A DNA stretch of 46,008 nucleotides, from assembly GCA_007026445.1 (NCBI GenBank), contig VDMD01000163.1:1-46008 (forward strand). Reading direction: 5' to 3'. Position numbers and translations under genes: made by a program. Under the pieces are notes generated by a model. It worked only from the letters and a program-made list of their open reading frames with translations, was not told the DNA's origin and did not search any database. Positions 12,360 to 23,116 of this stretch are shown in pieces. The DNA is from Schizophyllum amplum. Lineage: Eukaryota > Basidiomycota > Agaricomycetes > Agaricales > Schizophyllaceae. Positions within the stretch are counted from its first letter, which is position 1, and each line of letters starts with the position of its first letter.

Positions 12360-12650
12360 CTGCAGCCACAACAACAATAAATGTTCAGCTAAACCAAGCA
12401 TCTATTGTGAAAAGCCTACCTTTTGCACAGTGGGTAAAATTGCAATGTTGCAGCCTAGTAGTGTAGTTACTATGGAACTGGAAGAAACATCATCAGTAAG
12501 AAGAAAGACAAGAACATTGTTATACACACCCAACAAGCTGTCAAGGCTGGTATGAGCTCGACAAGCAAGTGAATAGTGACAGATGTCAGCTCAGCAACAG
12601 GAGGATTGATGCAAGAAGGGAGGAATGAAAAATGCAACACTACTAGCCCT

Positions 12651-12660
12651 GTATATATAT
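12651..12660 (-). promoter_or_regulatory. TATA box, probable S3 promoter
   Basis: CACATATATATACAGG on the minus strand, preceded by a TGATGCCATCACATCA stretch near 12680-12695. The GGTCTGTGCAC box of the other left-side promoters is not present. Confidence 0.45.
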
Positions 12661-13055
12661 GTGAGCAGAACATGTACCTTGATGTGATGGCATCATATTG
12701 ATGGTTGCATCTTGCTCCCATGACATCAGTGATTCGACAAGGCTATTATTAGCCACAATGTTCTAGAAAGTGCCGGGCTGATTCATGCCCCTAGTGCCTG
12801 GATATAAATAACTGCTCCCCACTCCCACATGCTGCTGTTGCCAGATAACAGCTATAAATGCATGTCACCTTTTATTCTGTACCTTGTAAAGCATGCAGGC
12901 TCTAGTGCTATCAGACGTGTTCAGCACATCTACTACTGCTAACATGCTGTCTTGATTAATGCATGCAGTCCAATCTATGGGCATATGTATTGTGTTTCAT
13001 CAAGGTAGAATGAACAGAATGACAGCATATGTGTGGTAAAAATTAGTTGGGAGAA

Positions 13056-13089
13056 ATGAATTCCGCAGCCAAATCCCTGCGGAATTCAT
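13056..13089. repeat. Palindrome 2 of the AATTCCGC hairpin family
   Basis: Perfect 12-bp arms ATGAATTCCGCA / TGCGGAATTCAT around a 10-nt loop. It lies about 190 bp past the S4 stop and separates the A/B/S3 block from the S4/C block. Confidence 0.8.
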
Positions 13090-13282
13090 TTTGCAGTACT
13101 CTACTTCTCTGCTCCAATTTGATTGGTTCTAGTAGTTCTCTTATGGCTTTATCTACACAGCAAAGAGAATCTGAATTGGAGGCACAAATTAGAGATGTGA
13201 AAGCTTGAGGTCTTTAGTCAAGCTGTGAACTTGGCAGTCACATGCATTGGTTGCTCTACTAGTATGCAAAAGATGTCATAAA

Positions 13283-13979
13283 TTAGTATGCAAAAAGAAT
13301 ATTAGCATAGTTCCAGAATGCAAGAGTGGCCTCGTTGTGGTTGTTAGGATCCCTCATGGCTAGTATCCTATGGCCACACAATTCTGGACAGCAGCATATT
13401 AAACATAAAGCGTGCTCCCAAGTGGGTGTAAATGCAGGACCATTTGGGTTAATGCACTGGTCAAGGAATATAAAGTCTATGTTGGGAATGTCCATAGCTG
13501 GAAGCGGACAGTCCAGAGCAGGAGTGCAATCTACAAGAACAGGGACTGCCCTGCCTGTAGAACATCTGTCTGCTCTGTGGTGCACAACAGCATAGACATA
13601 TTGAATACTGCACAAAAGGCCTTGTAAGCAAATAATATAATCAAAATAGCACATCACTTGCTTGTATGGATGGACACAGGTTGAAAAGTAGTCTTGGTTA
13701 TCATCCAGCAGCTGCTTGCCAAGGTCTCTGAGTGTATACTCTTCGGGATCTTGAAGCTGATAAGTGTAACGATATACTTTGCCTTTTGGTTGCATAGGCA
13801 GTGCTGCAGATATGTTGAAGACTGGGTTGGACATGACTTGCGCAGCAGACAACCTGATTCAATGCATGATTAGCCTTTATACTCCTTGTTAGCAAAATGA
13901 CATACAAGCTAGAGCACCTGCAGTCCTCTTGTTCATCCTGTCTTTTAATCTGGCAGATACAGAATATCTGTTGCATCAT
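13283..13979 (-). CDS. S4, small CxCxxC-family protein (192 aa, 3 exons)
   Basis: Function unknown. Exons 13979-13918, 13853-13662 and 13607-13283 total 579 nt, in frame from MMQQ to the stop. The second intron (13661-13608) is a 54-bp GC-AG intron in phase 2, at the same place as the GC-AG intron of S1, and like that one contains no stop in frame. After it comes YVYAVVHHRAD, then the cysteine cluster CLICCCPELC and a longer tail than the other members. Another upstream exon is possible, because the nearest TATA box is about 230 bp before the chosen ATG. It lies immediately downstream of LONG-C on the same strand. Confidence 0.7.
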
Positions 13980-14210
13980 TCACCTATTAAGCAAGGTGAT
14001 GTGAGCATAAGGAAACACCCAGCACCAATGACAGTTTTCAAAGAAAAAAAAAAAGAAAAAAAAAACATGCATACTTGTGAAGCTATGAAGCAGATTAATG
14101 TAGGGTATGAAACAAATCACTTGGAAGCTGGCCAAGCTATAGCAGTGACAGTCTGAGGAAAGCCACTTTGATGAGGGGAGAAAGCAAGAAGCAAAGCTGA
14201 GAACTTGCTG

Positions 14211-14220
14211 CTTTATAAGG
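14211..14220 (-). promoter_or_regulatory. TATA box, probable S4 promoter
   Basis: CCTTATAAAG on the minus strand about 230 bp upstream of the S4 start codon and about 210 bp past the LONG-C stop. No GGTCTGTGCAC box is seen nearby, so S4 may be controlled differently from S1, S2 and LONG. Confidence 0.45.
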
Positions 14221-14426
14221 TGGGCTGTTCTGATGGGATCAAATTTCCCACACTAGTGGCTGTCAGACTATAATTTGATACATGTCATGCTGACTGATTG
14301 CTAACCAAAAATAGGATGCATTTATGAAACAGGAGTGGCTTGACATGCAGTTTAAAAATACACACTATAGCTGTGATTGATATGCTGCTTTCACAGGCTA
14401 TAACACAATCACAAGACAGGAGTGCA

Positions 14427-17400
14427 TTACATATAGTCCCCCTCTTCTTCTTCTTCCTCATCTTCATCCTCTGTAGCATAAAGGTCCATCATCCCTGCCT
14501 TGAGCTCCTTCTCTTCCTTCTCATCTTCCTCCTCTTCTTCTTCTTCCTCCTCTTCCTCCTCCTCCTCCTCCTCTTCCTCCTCTTCCTCCTCCTCCTCCTC
14601 CTCCTCCTCCTCTTCTTCTTCCTCCTCCTCCTCTCTGGCCCTACTTTTGCCCTTCACATCCCTTTTGCTGCTGTGCTTCTGCTCCAGAGATTTCTGCTCA
14701 GCATCTGGGACCTCCTGACCCAGCTGTCTGGTGTATAAAAGCTGCTGGTTGGGGGGAGGCTGATGATGCTGTACAGGGTCCTCTTCTTCAGTGTCCAGAG
14801 TGTCTGCAAAGAATGATTAATTTATTGTCTGGAGAATCTGAAAAGAAAAATAAAGCTTGCAGAGGTTATGCATGTTGGCAAGTATAGCACTTGGGGAATA
14901 AAGAGCATACTGCTGTTGAATTTGCTCTTCTGCAATGTCATCCACAGTGATGTTGCTATGCTGCCTAACAGCTGGCCCAACAATGTTCTGCATAAAAGTC
15001 AGAGAGATGTGTAAAAGAAAAAAAACAAAACCCTGCTTGCCTTGAAAAGGCCCTCTATCTGGAGGGACATCTCCATAGAAGGCTGCTTGGGATCTGTGGA
15101 GCTGGCTAGATAGGGATGCTTCCTGATGAGAGTCTTTATGGACTTCATCAGGTTCACTCCAGCTGTCTCCAGCTCTCTCTTGAAGCCGTCCACCTTTCTA
15201 TAGGACTCTGCCTGCTCCAGTGGGTCCTCTTGCTTCTGCAGCCTGTCCTCCTGCAGCATCTCCAGCCTCTTCTTGAGATCATCTATACAAAAAGTGAAAT
15301 GGTGCTGGGCTGCAAAGTCTGGCAGCTGGCCAGACTGCTGCAGAAGCTCCAGAGACTGAAGATCCTGGTGCAGGTACCATAGAGGTTGCCCATCAGGAAG
15401 CAGGCCCATCTCCATCATCCAGTGGTGTATGATGGCCTGCACTCTGCACAGAGCAGGAAATCTGTCACACATCTCCATGAACCATGGCAGCATGACACAG
15501 AGATGGTGCAAAAGACACTTTGCAGTGGTTGCCACTCTGGTAAGCCTGTTCTGGGCCACAGTGGATGTGAAACACTCCCAAGGACCCATAGCTGCTAGAG
15601 CTGCCAAGTAGAGGGATCCAGCACCAATGTTCTGTCCAGTCTCCAGATGATGAAGATGCAGAACTTGTGTGATGGAGGATTTGGATGATAGTGGCTGGCA
15701 GGGCTGCTGAGTGCAGATTTGGACCTTCATCTGCACATCCAAGGTATAGTTGTTGAACCTTCTGATGCGGAGGATTTTCTTGGCTGCACTCTGCACCAGC
15801 TTGAGAGCTTCTTGCAGGTCCAAGACATCTGCATGGTCCTTGACCTCCTCCCACCACAAGTTGATCTTGGACTTTGAGCAGAGCCTGCCATCACCCATGG
15901 ATGCCAGCTTTGAGAATAGTGGACTGAAAGGCTGTAGAGCACCTAGAAGCTATAACATAACAATCAGGAATAAAAATATTCTTCTGCAGAACCTAACACA
16001 CCTTGAAGATCATGTGACCCACATCTGACATGCTGTCATCTCCAAAGTGCAGTCTGCTTGCTCTTCTTATCTGGCAGAAAAGGTCCACAGAGACTGATGG
16101 CCTTCCTGGGACAAGGTTCTTCCTGGGCTTGACATCTAGAACAGTGTTTTCCAGACTGCCAGGCAACAGAATGATGCTGATCTGTATACAAATGTTGTTA
16201 TCAAAGACTGTCAGAGCCAAGTGCACATAGGCTTACCAGTTCCATAGTAGGAACGGTCATGATGCACTGTTCCAGAACAGTCTGCATAACTGCTGGAGAG
16301 GGAAGTGCTCCAAAGAAGTATAGCTTCAACAGGTCTGGGTCCACAGTATGTGCCTGTTGAGACCAGTAGTGCAGCATGATGATCTTCTCATGGATGACCT
16401 TCTGCTGTTCTTCATCCAGACTAGAGTCTCCAAGTTGTTGTTGCACTTTATGGGAGAGGCTGACCCAGTAGAAGTCCAGGAGGGGGAGCCATGTAGCAGA
16501 GGTGTGGAGGCTGGCATGGAATGGGTTGCCTATAGGCAGCATAGCAATATCCTCTGGTGAAGTCTGCTTCCACACTTGGTCACTGAGCTTCAGGACCAAG
16601 GTCAACTCTTTGGAGCAGAATCTGGAGTCCACTTTCTGCACTGCCTGGAGGAGGACCTTGTGGAACAGCTGGATGTTGGTATCAACAGCTGACAGGTCCC
16701 TGTAGGGCCAGCCACAGTCTTCCAGAGTGATGCTGGGGCTAAAGAGCCTAAAGACACTGTCTGCCTTGATAGCATGAAAGCCAAAGATCTAGTGTAAAAT
16801 ATTAGGTAAGAGCAAAAGGGAACAAGTAAAGGAAACAATAAAACTCACTCCATCACTGCCACTTTTGAGATTCCCTAGCTTGGCCACAGGAAGAGGGTTG
16901 CTCCTGAAAGCTTCCTGTATATACAATGCCATACAGGTTTGAACCAGTGCTGGTCTTTGGCTCATAATGGTACCCAAGCCAGGGTCAGCCACATCACTGG
17001 CAGTCTCCATGATCTTGTTCTGCACATCATCAGTAGTGGCTGCATTCAGTGCACAGCAGGTCCTGTAGAACACCATATCCAAGGAGTCTTGAAGTGGAGC
17101 AACCTGGTTGTTGCTGCCCAGCATTATGAGGAAGTGCTCTGCATAAGGTGATTGGGCCAAGTAATCTGATATAAAATGTTAATACTCAATCAATACCAAT
17201 AAGGAACAAAAAAAAAAAACCTTCACTGAAGATGTGGGCCACCCAGCAGACCTCATTGTCTAGCAGTTGTGTGTTGTTGTTCTTGAGGCAGTGGTTGATA
17301 AGAGTTGCCTGCATCTCCCTCTGCGTCTCAATCCTATGCCTGCCCCCCACCAACTTTGCAGCAACTCCATCTGGACTGAGAGCCAGCAACTTGTTTTTGG

Positions 17401-19348
17401 GTAAAAAGTCCACCAGTGTTTTCTCCTGGGTGTAGGTGGTGCTCAGGCAGCCAGGCTTGATGGCTTTTGGAGTGATGGTGAGAATGATAGCATGAGCCAG
17501 ACTCTTGTTCCTCATGCTGGTCCTGGTAAACAGGTTCTTCAGATTGGCGACCTGGTTGCTGTTCACAGGTCTGGCGTGATCAGGAGGCTGCAAGGTAACA
17601 GCTCCCTCCACCAGAGTGTCTGAATGCGTGGGCACATAGCAGGCACCCATGTAGAACTGAGGGATCTGGAAGGGATCTTTGTCTGCATCCTGTAGACCAA
17701 CAAATCAGTCACACAGATAAATACACAAAGTGGTAAATGAGAGGCTAACATGATCAAAGTCCTTCTTGGTGTAATCTGCCAAAGGCTTGGAATGTTGGGA
17801 GCATGTGGTCTAATTGGCCAGTAATTAGTACATGTATGTATGCAAAGCCACAGAATAAACATACCTTGGCATCTAAAGAGGACCCAGAGGACAGGGTGCT
17901 ATCCTATATAGGAGCCAAGTTATTAAATCATCAACATTAGTTGAAGATGATGTACCTGAGACTTATCAGCCTGCACAGAGAAGAATGAGCAAAAGCAGCA
18001 AAAAAGAGTAATAAACAAAACAATACCCTATTTGGAGTCTTCTTGGCAACCAGAGGTCTTTTTGGGACAATCACCTCTGTTTCCTTTTGTTCCAGGAATT
18101 GAAAAGAGTAAGCCAGCTGGCTGTTAGAGTTAATTAATCATACCTTGTTGAAAACAGCTGCCTTTTGTGCCTGTTGAACAACCATAGGCCTCTTCTGTAT
18201 ATTTACTACACTCTGTAAACAAAAATAGAATAGAATTAGCCCACTGCCAAATTCAATAATGGAGACATTATCTTACATCAAATACATCTGAAGGACTTTT
18301 GTGTATTGGCTGAGAGGCCACAGGCAATTTTTTCCTTTTATGCACCTGTTCTGGCATCAGTCATAATCTTACAAACAACTATACATAAGATGATAACACC
18401 TGTACATCCCCAGAAGAGTCAGAAAGCTGCTGCGCAGCTGGTCTGGCTCTTTTTTTTTTGTGGGCAGGCTGTACAGCAAACACAATCAGCTTTTTAAGAC
18501 TAGAATTTGGAGAACACCACATACAGCAGCAATAAGACCAGCAGGTGCAGAGATGGAAGCTGCTGCATTTTGCAGCATATGAGACTTGCTAGTGCCTGCC
18601 TTCTGTAAAGGTTGCTGCACCGTATTGCTAGGTCTCATTTTCTGGTTGGAATGATTATCAATGTGCATGCCTTAAAAAATGATGTTTACCTTGAGAGATG
18701 CCTTGCGAGTAGGTGCAGCTAACCGGGCTGGCTCGTCTGTTTCTGTGACCGGTTTTTTCTAAGAGCAACAAAGTCAGCCAGGAGGTTATAACATATGAAT
18801 GTCATCAACAGCAGCCCTATTACCTTTTTTTTGGGAAGTGCACTCAAGTCCTCTTTGGGAACAGTCGTCTCCTCTTCTATAGCATGCTGCTTTCTTCTCT
18901 AAAACAGTTGTCAACTGTAGCCTTTGAGCAATATACACTAATTTGACTGTTACCTTGGTGGAGATTTTTTCCATGTCCTTGCTGCCAAGCTGATCTTCAT
19001 CAGAGTCCTCAATAAAAGCAACACTGCTAATTCTTTTGTGTTTCTTTGGCTGCTGAACAGTTGATTAGTTACAAATTATGATCATAGGCTTTTAAAAAAC
19101 ATGCCTTGACAGAGACAGCAGCAGAGGTGGCAACCTGGCTGGCATCAGCAGAAGGCTGCTTGTGTTGTGGGGCTGCAAATGTGAGCCACTAGAGATCAAT
19201 ATGGTTGGCATCATGAATGATAATCAAGGTCAAAACAACAGTTCTACCATCTGCTCCTGCTCCTGGCCCCAATCAACAAGTTCCTTGGGAACAGGTCCTC
19301 CCTCAGGGGCCTGCAAATTATGTGAGCACACTGAGCTATAGCCAAAGC

Positions 19349-19385
<37 letters not shown>

Positions 19386-19749
19386 AAAGCCTACTTGTCT
19401 TGCCCACTGTTCAGCCTAAAGGTAAAATTATCAATACAAAATAGCAACAGCATGTGTGGAGAAAGACAATACATACAATAAAGTCCATAGGCTGTTTAAC
19501 CAAAGAGCATTCATTAGTCACTTTACAAGCCATCAAGACCAAACACAGCTTACATTAGCTTTAGAAAGCCTGGCCACCATGGTAATGGTGGATTTGCACC
19601 TTGAAATAGAGATATCCTTTGCAGACTATTTGAACCTCAGAGTTAGGATTAAGCATGTACTTGAGGTCAATATAAGCCACACTTGCCATCTTTGCCTTGT
19701 CCTGTTTCTTGATAGCAGAGTCTGCAGCTTGGGCCTTTGAGGCAGGCAT
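14427..19749 (-). CDS. LONG-C, 1293-aa protein in 24 exons with micro-exon linker and poly-Glu tail
   Basis: Function unknown. Seventeen small exons come first: 19749-19687, 19635-19600, 19491-19477, 19415-19395, 19310-19248, 19188-19105, 19052-18954, 18898-18824, 18758-18690, 18602-18525, 18468-18400, 18345-18277, 18212-18144, 18083-18027, 17970-17956, 17903-17865 and 17809-17750. Each is a multiple of three. Core exons follow: 17689-17221, 17165-16849, 16788-16237, 16181-16002, 15949-15041, 14987-14891 and 14803-14427. Total 1294 codons including stop. The linker has basic patches (KKKRAR, HKRKK). The core is helical and rich in His, Leu and Cys, with PSPAVMQTVLEQC and HHLCVMLPWFMEMC. The tail is a run of roughly 45 acidic residues, nearly all Glu. 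A nuclear, chromatin-type role is only inference. Introns 19686-19636, 19104-19053 and 15040-14988 are GC-AG. Confidence 0.8.
14440..14640. repeat. CTC/CTT microsatellite encoding the LONG-C poly-Glu tail
   Basis: A near-pure pyrimidine tract of CTC and CTT triplets on the plus strand reads as GAG/GAA on the minus strand inside the last LONG-C exon. Mixed GAG and GAA codons argue for some selection on Glu as well as repeat slippage. LONG-A ends at the equivalent place without this tail. Confidence 0.85.
19350..19383. repeat. Poly(A) tract of 34 bases in a LONG-C intron
   Basis: An uninterrupted run of A on the plus strand, poly(T) in the sense of LONG-C, in the intron between the exons ending at 19248 side and starting at 19415. 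It could be a retroposed tail or simple slippage. Confidence 0.8.
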
Positions 19750-19842
19750 GACAGATAGTTGCTGACTAGGTTGGGACACACAAAGAGTGGGTTGGGGAGA
19801 AAAGTGGGGGGAGAGGGGATGAGAAAAGAGGCAACATGAGCT

Positions 19843-19899
19843 GATACTTATACTCTGTCAGATGTGCACAGACCAGGCTGTCATGTGACCATGACATCA
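19843..19899 (-). promoter_or_regulatory. LONG-C promoter: TATA + GGTCTGTGCAC + CATGTGA/TGATGTCA
   Basis: On the minus strand: TGATGTCA (19892-19899), GGTCACATGA, CCTGGTCTGTGCAC (box 19864-19874), then GTATAAGTATC (19843-19853). Start codon of LONG-C is at 19749, about 95 bp from the TATA, similar to LONG-A. Confidence 0.7.
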
Positions 19900-20011
19900 T
19901 AGCCAGGCACAACTATCAGGCACACACCTGCATGGTCTGAACCTTTCCCCCCATCAGCTGCTGTCTGCATTGACCATGAGTAACAAGCTAATACTAACTA
20001 GCTGGTTATCA

Positions 20012-20278
20012 TCAGAGATATACAACAAGATGAGCATCTTTGAAAACACTATCAGACAAAGGATGAGCCCCCAGCGTCTGCGCGCTGGCATCCCTCAGGC
20101 TCGTGTGGCTACAGGTAGCTACGTACTCTGTTGGTGCCGTTGCCAGCCGTTGCAGCTTCTCTGATACTCTTGCAAGGCCCTTGAGCCGTCTCAGCATGTG
20201 GGACATCTGTTTGAAAAAAATAAAAACCTGTTTCAAAGTTCTCAGCCAACTCTGAATTATTCGCTTACCATTTTGCAA
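20012..20278 (-). CDS. Possible small coiled-coil protein
   Basis: Weak call. On the minus strand an ATG directly followed by GTAAGC near 20270 could splice (acceptor CAAACAG) to an exon reading MSHMLRRLKGLARVSEKLQRLA. This is a helical, heptad-like stretch. CpG is more frequent here than in the LONG genes. Nothing supports a function, and the end of the gene is not clear. Confidence 0.25.
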   Translation of the reverse strand: MQNGKRIIQSWLRTLKQVFIFFKQMSHMLRRLKGLARVSEKLQRLATAPTEYVATCSHTSLRDASAQTLGAHPLSDSVFKDAHLVVYL

Positions 20279-20414
20279 GTTTCAAGTGAACTTTGAACTG
20301 TTAAAACTGCACCATATAGCCTCTAGTGAAACTGTTTGGTGAATACATTAGAATACATTGCCTGCCTATATTCACTTAATATCCCATTCTCACTGTTTTG
20401 GCTAGTCTGTGAAA

Positions 20415-20450
20415 AATGAAGTTCGCTGCTGAAACACTGCGGAATTCATT
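20415..20450. repeat. Palindrome 3 of the AATTCCGC hairpin family (decayed)
   Basis: The right arm TGCGGAATTCATT is intact and the left arm AATGAAGTTCGCTG is mutated. It lies about 500 bp upstream of the LONG-C promoter, at the end of the S4/C block. Confidence 0.55.
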
Positions 20451-21980
20451 CTTTAATAGAGCAGCATTCCTTCTGGTCAGATCAAGCTAAAGCAACAATG
20501 TGTCACAATGTAACAGTAAAAGGGCTATAACAACAAACTTCAGATCACAAATGCTGACTGGCTCCCTTCAATCAGGTGGCATCATTATAGGCAAAACATG
20601 TTTGGCTCTTGTTAGAAATAAAAGTTGATACAGTGACACTGCAGTCATTGGTGTATACCTAATCTATACGGTTGGAGCCTTCTAGAATAGCAACATTAGT
20701 ATCTTGCTGTGCAGCAGCATTTTCTGTTTCTGTCTACTAAGCTGCTGGCTCCTGGCTCCTGGTATCTTGCTGTAAAGCAACGGCTCCTCGCTTTCAGTGT
20801 CTAATGCTTCTCATAGCTTGTGCTTCCTGGCTTCTGGTCCTGGCCCCAAGCTCCTAGCTCCTAGCATCTTACAGCCTGTGGTGTCTCTTGGCTACAATAG
20901 CAGCTGGTGGTGGTGTCTTGCTAAAAGCACCAAGGAAAGCAAGGCAAAAAGCGACCATCAAGAGACAAGGTTCAACCAAGGCTATGGAGTAATATCCTAT
21001 ATGTAAAAGCAAAAACTCAATAAAAAGCTTTCCATCTACCGCTGTTTCCCTCACTTCTACTGCAACAACTCTAGTATCTCCAATATATTATTATTAGAGT
21101 GTTCGCACCATGTCAATTAAATGCAACTTAGAAGCTATACATATATGCCCCCAGAAGTATCTAGCAGCTGGTGGTGTCCCTGTGTAAAGCAGCGACTCAT
21201 GGTGTCTGGCTGCTGTTCAATTTAGTACTACGACCACAGGAGGTGGTGATGTCTTGCTGGGTGGGATTTTGCAACCATGGAAAATGCAGCAGCTCAATAT
21301 ACAGCCTGCTCTCTTTTTTTGACCTCTTGTCCTTCTAATATGGCATCATGCTAGAACAGCAGCTGCTTGATATGAGTCTGATAACCCTTGGACGGCACAG
21401 ACACGTGAACAATAAGGGGTGACCACAGCGAGACATGAACCAACCAGAGGTGAGAAGCAAAAAGAATCAAGAACAAAAGACAGAAGACAAGAGAGTACCA
21501 GACAGAACACAGGAAAAGATTAGAGAGTCATGTAACTAGAATAGTAAATCCAAGGATATACCAGTGGCTAATCTGTACCTATATACACCAGGCTTATTAG
21601 CCCAGTGAGTGACTATAGGTGACAATAAGTGGGTGTGACAGAAGGGATAATGATAGGTCATAACAATGGAAAGCATTATACACTGATAGCTGGGTGTAAG
21701 ACTCATTACTATACAGGTACAGATAGGTGTATCACCTGTTGTAAGACTGTATTCAATACAACACATATTGCTGCTGCTCCGTTTCCTTGTCTGGATTGCA
21801 ATGTGCATGAGCTATATAGCTTGCAATTCATCTACTCAGAATCTCACACTGTTGCTGCCCAAGTCCCAACAGGCTCAATTACTAGGTTTAGACCACCCAT
21901 CCCTTTGATAGCTTCCTTCTTATACAGACTAACATTGCTTGTGTATCATGAAGTGTAACACTGGTTGTCCAGCAGACATA
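20451..21980. other. Gene-poor stretch
   Basis: No gene could be supported. The stretch 20700-21350 has loosely repeated CTCCTGGCTCC and GTCTTGCT phrases, which may be a diffuse minisatellite. Short open frames at 21536-21958 on both strands show no splice logic or family similarity. Confidence 0.4.
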
Positions 21981-21984
21981 TCGC

Positions 21985-22060
21985 CCTTTTGGCGTAGTGG
22001 TTAGTGGTACTGACCTAGTCACATCATTAGGGTGTAGTTGCCCATCCAGATTTCATGATC
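21985..22060 (+). repeat. tRNA-derived SINE-like fragment
   Basis: TGGCGTAGTGGTTAGTGG closely fits a pol III A box and D-arm. About 35 bp on, GGTGTAGTTGCCCATCC is a weak B box. No cloverleaf with a proper acceptor stem is visible, so it is more likely a decayed SINE head than a tRNA gene. Confidence 0.4.
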
Positions 22061-22196
22061 AAAAAACAGTACATACAATGTTGTTTAAGCATCTTGAGCA
22101 AAGCTTTTAGGAATTTGAACACAAATCTTGAGGAAATTTTCGATACATTCAGACCAACTTTATAGTTACAATCTGTATTCACTCCATACTTGGGCC

Positions 22197-22965
22197 CTAC
22201 AAAGCACTGCTCAAGCCACGAATAGTGTTGAGCACGGCTTGTTGTGCTTCAGTCTTATCGTTGATGGCCTTTACGAGCTTGCTTAGCTGCACGCGCTGTG
22301 ATTCCATGTGTTCCCAGGAAGCTTTCTCGCTGTCGGAGGAACCACAAGTGTGCCGGGTCTTTTTTTTTCTCAGAGTCAGAGGGGATGTCGGAGGGTAGTT
22401 AGACGTGCGTCTTTCTAGAGGTGTCTGCTGTGTCTGTTGTTCAGCATGGAAGGTGGTGCATGCGCTGGCAGTCGGGAAGTCATGTCTAGTTAGAGTCAAG
22501 TTTGGGTGCAGAAATGAGGGATAGGCCAAGGGACAAATTAGAGTACATTTTTTGAAGATGAGAATTGCAAGTAGAAGCATGACTGCATCAGAGCTCGAAT
22601 TTCTCATTATCTTCCGCTGACGTATGATGATTATTCTATTTTGTTTTTTTGGCATATTCAAAGTGATGTTATCGACTAGCGAATTCACCCTATTGCGATG
22701 CCAAAGCTGGTGGCTTTCTGCTAGGTAGTGTCAGTTCTTTCTGCTTTAACCATCCTTGCTTATAATCTGCTAGCAGCCCTGTATGGTGTATAATGCAGTC
22801 AATGATAGCAATGTCAATATTGGCTGCAAGCTGACGCCCCAGTTTGGGAAATGCAAACACCTCATAGTCAGCTAACTTGACAGACGCACATACATTACAA
22901 GGCAGGCAAATCAAGCCACAACCCCTCACAAGCTCATTGAACTTGGAGTAATTTCCTTGCAACAC
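22197..22965 (-). pseudogene. Unassigned coding remnant (two open blocks)
   Basis: Two adjoining minus-strand open blocks: 22965-22690, with CLPCNVCASVK and FAFPKLGRQLAANIDIAIID, and 22688-22197, ending in a coiled-coil-like HMESQRVQLSKLVKAINDKTE. A likely acceptor precedes GNYSKFNELV. A stop separates the blocks and no intron clearly bridges them. It resembles the kind of single-exon open frames carried by fungal mobile elements, but I do not recognise it. Confidence 0.4.
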
Positions 22966-23083
22966 AGGTATACCAGGTCACTGGAACATGATTGTGTTTC
23001 CTGAACGGAGCATAATAAATATGTGGAATGCCCAACCCCTCTCTCTTATGCTACTATCGATACCTTGAAACAACTTTTAGAAA

Positions 23084-23116
23084 CGAATTCTGCAGCATTT
23101 TGGCCACGAGATTCAT
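23084..23116. repeat. Palindrome 4 of the AATTCCGC hairpin family (decayed)
   Basis: CGAATTCTGCAG on the left and CACGAGATTCATTTT on the right, with mismatches relative to the family. About 40 bp further on is a 31-bp string shared with 45.8 kb. Confidence 0.45.

Noticed and set aside
14500..14738. Plus-strand poly-Ser/poly-Leu open frames
   Set aside because: They are the complement of the triplet tract that codes the LONG-C poly-Glu tail; the minus frame fits the spliced gene.
3547..19749. LONG genes as a herpes-like or other large-virus capsid gene
   Set aside because: Size and promoter sharing invited the idea, but I see no virus hallmark gene in 46 kb and no motif to support it; all genes are heavily spliced.
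21985..22060. Functional tRNA gene
   Set aside because: Good A box but poor B box and no acceptor stem; treated as a SINE-like remnant.
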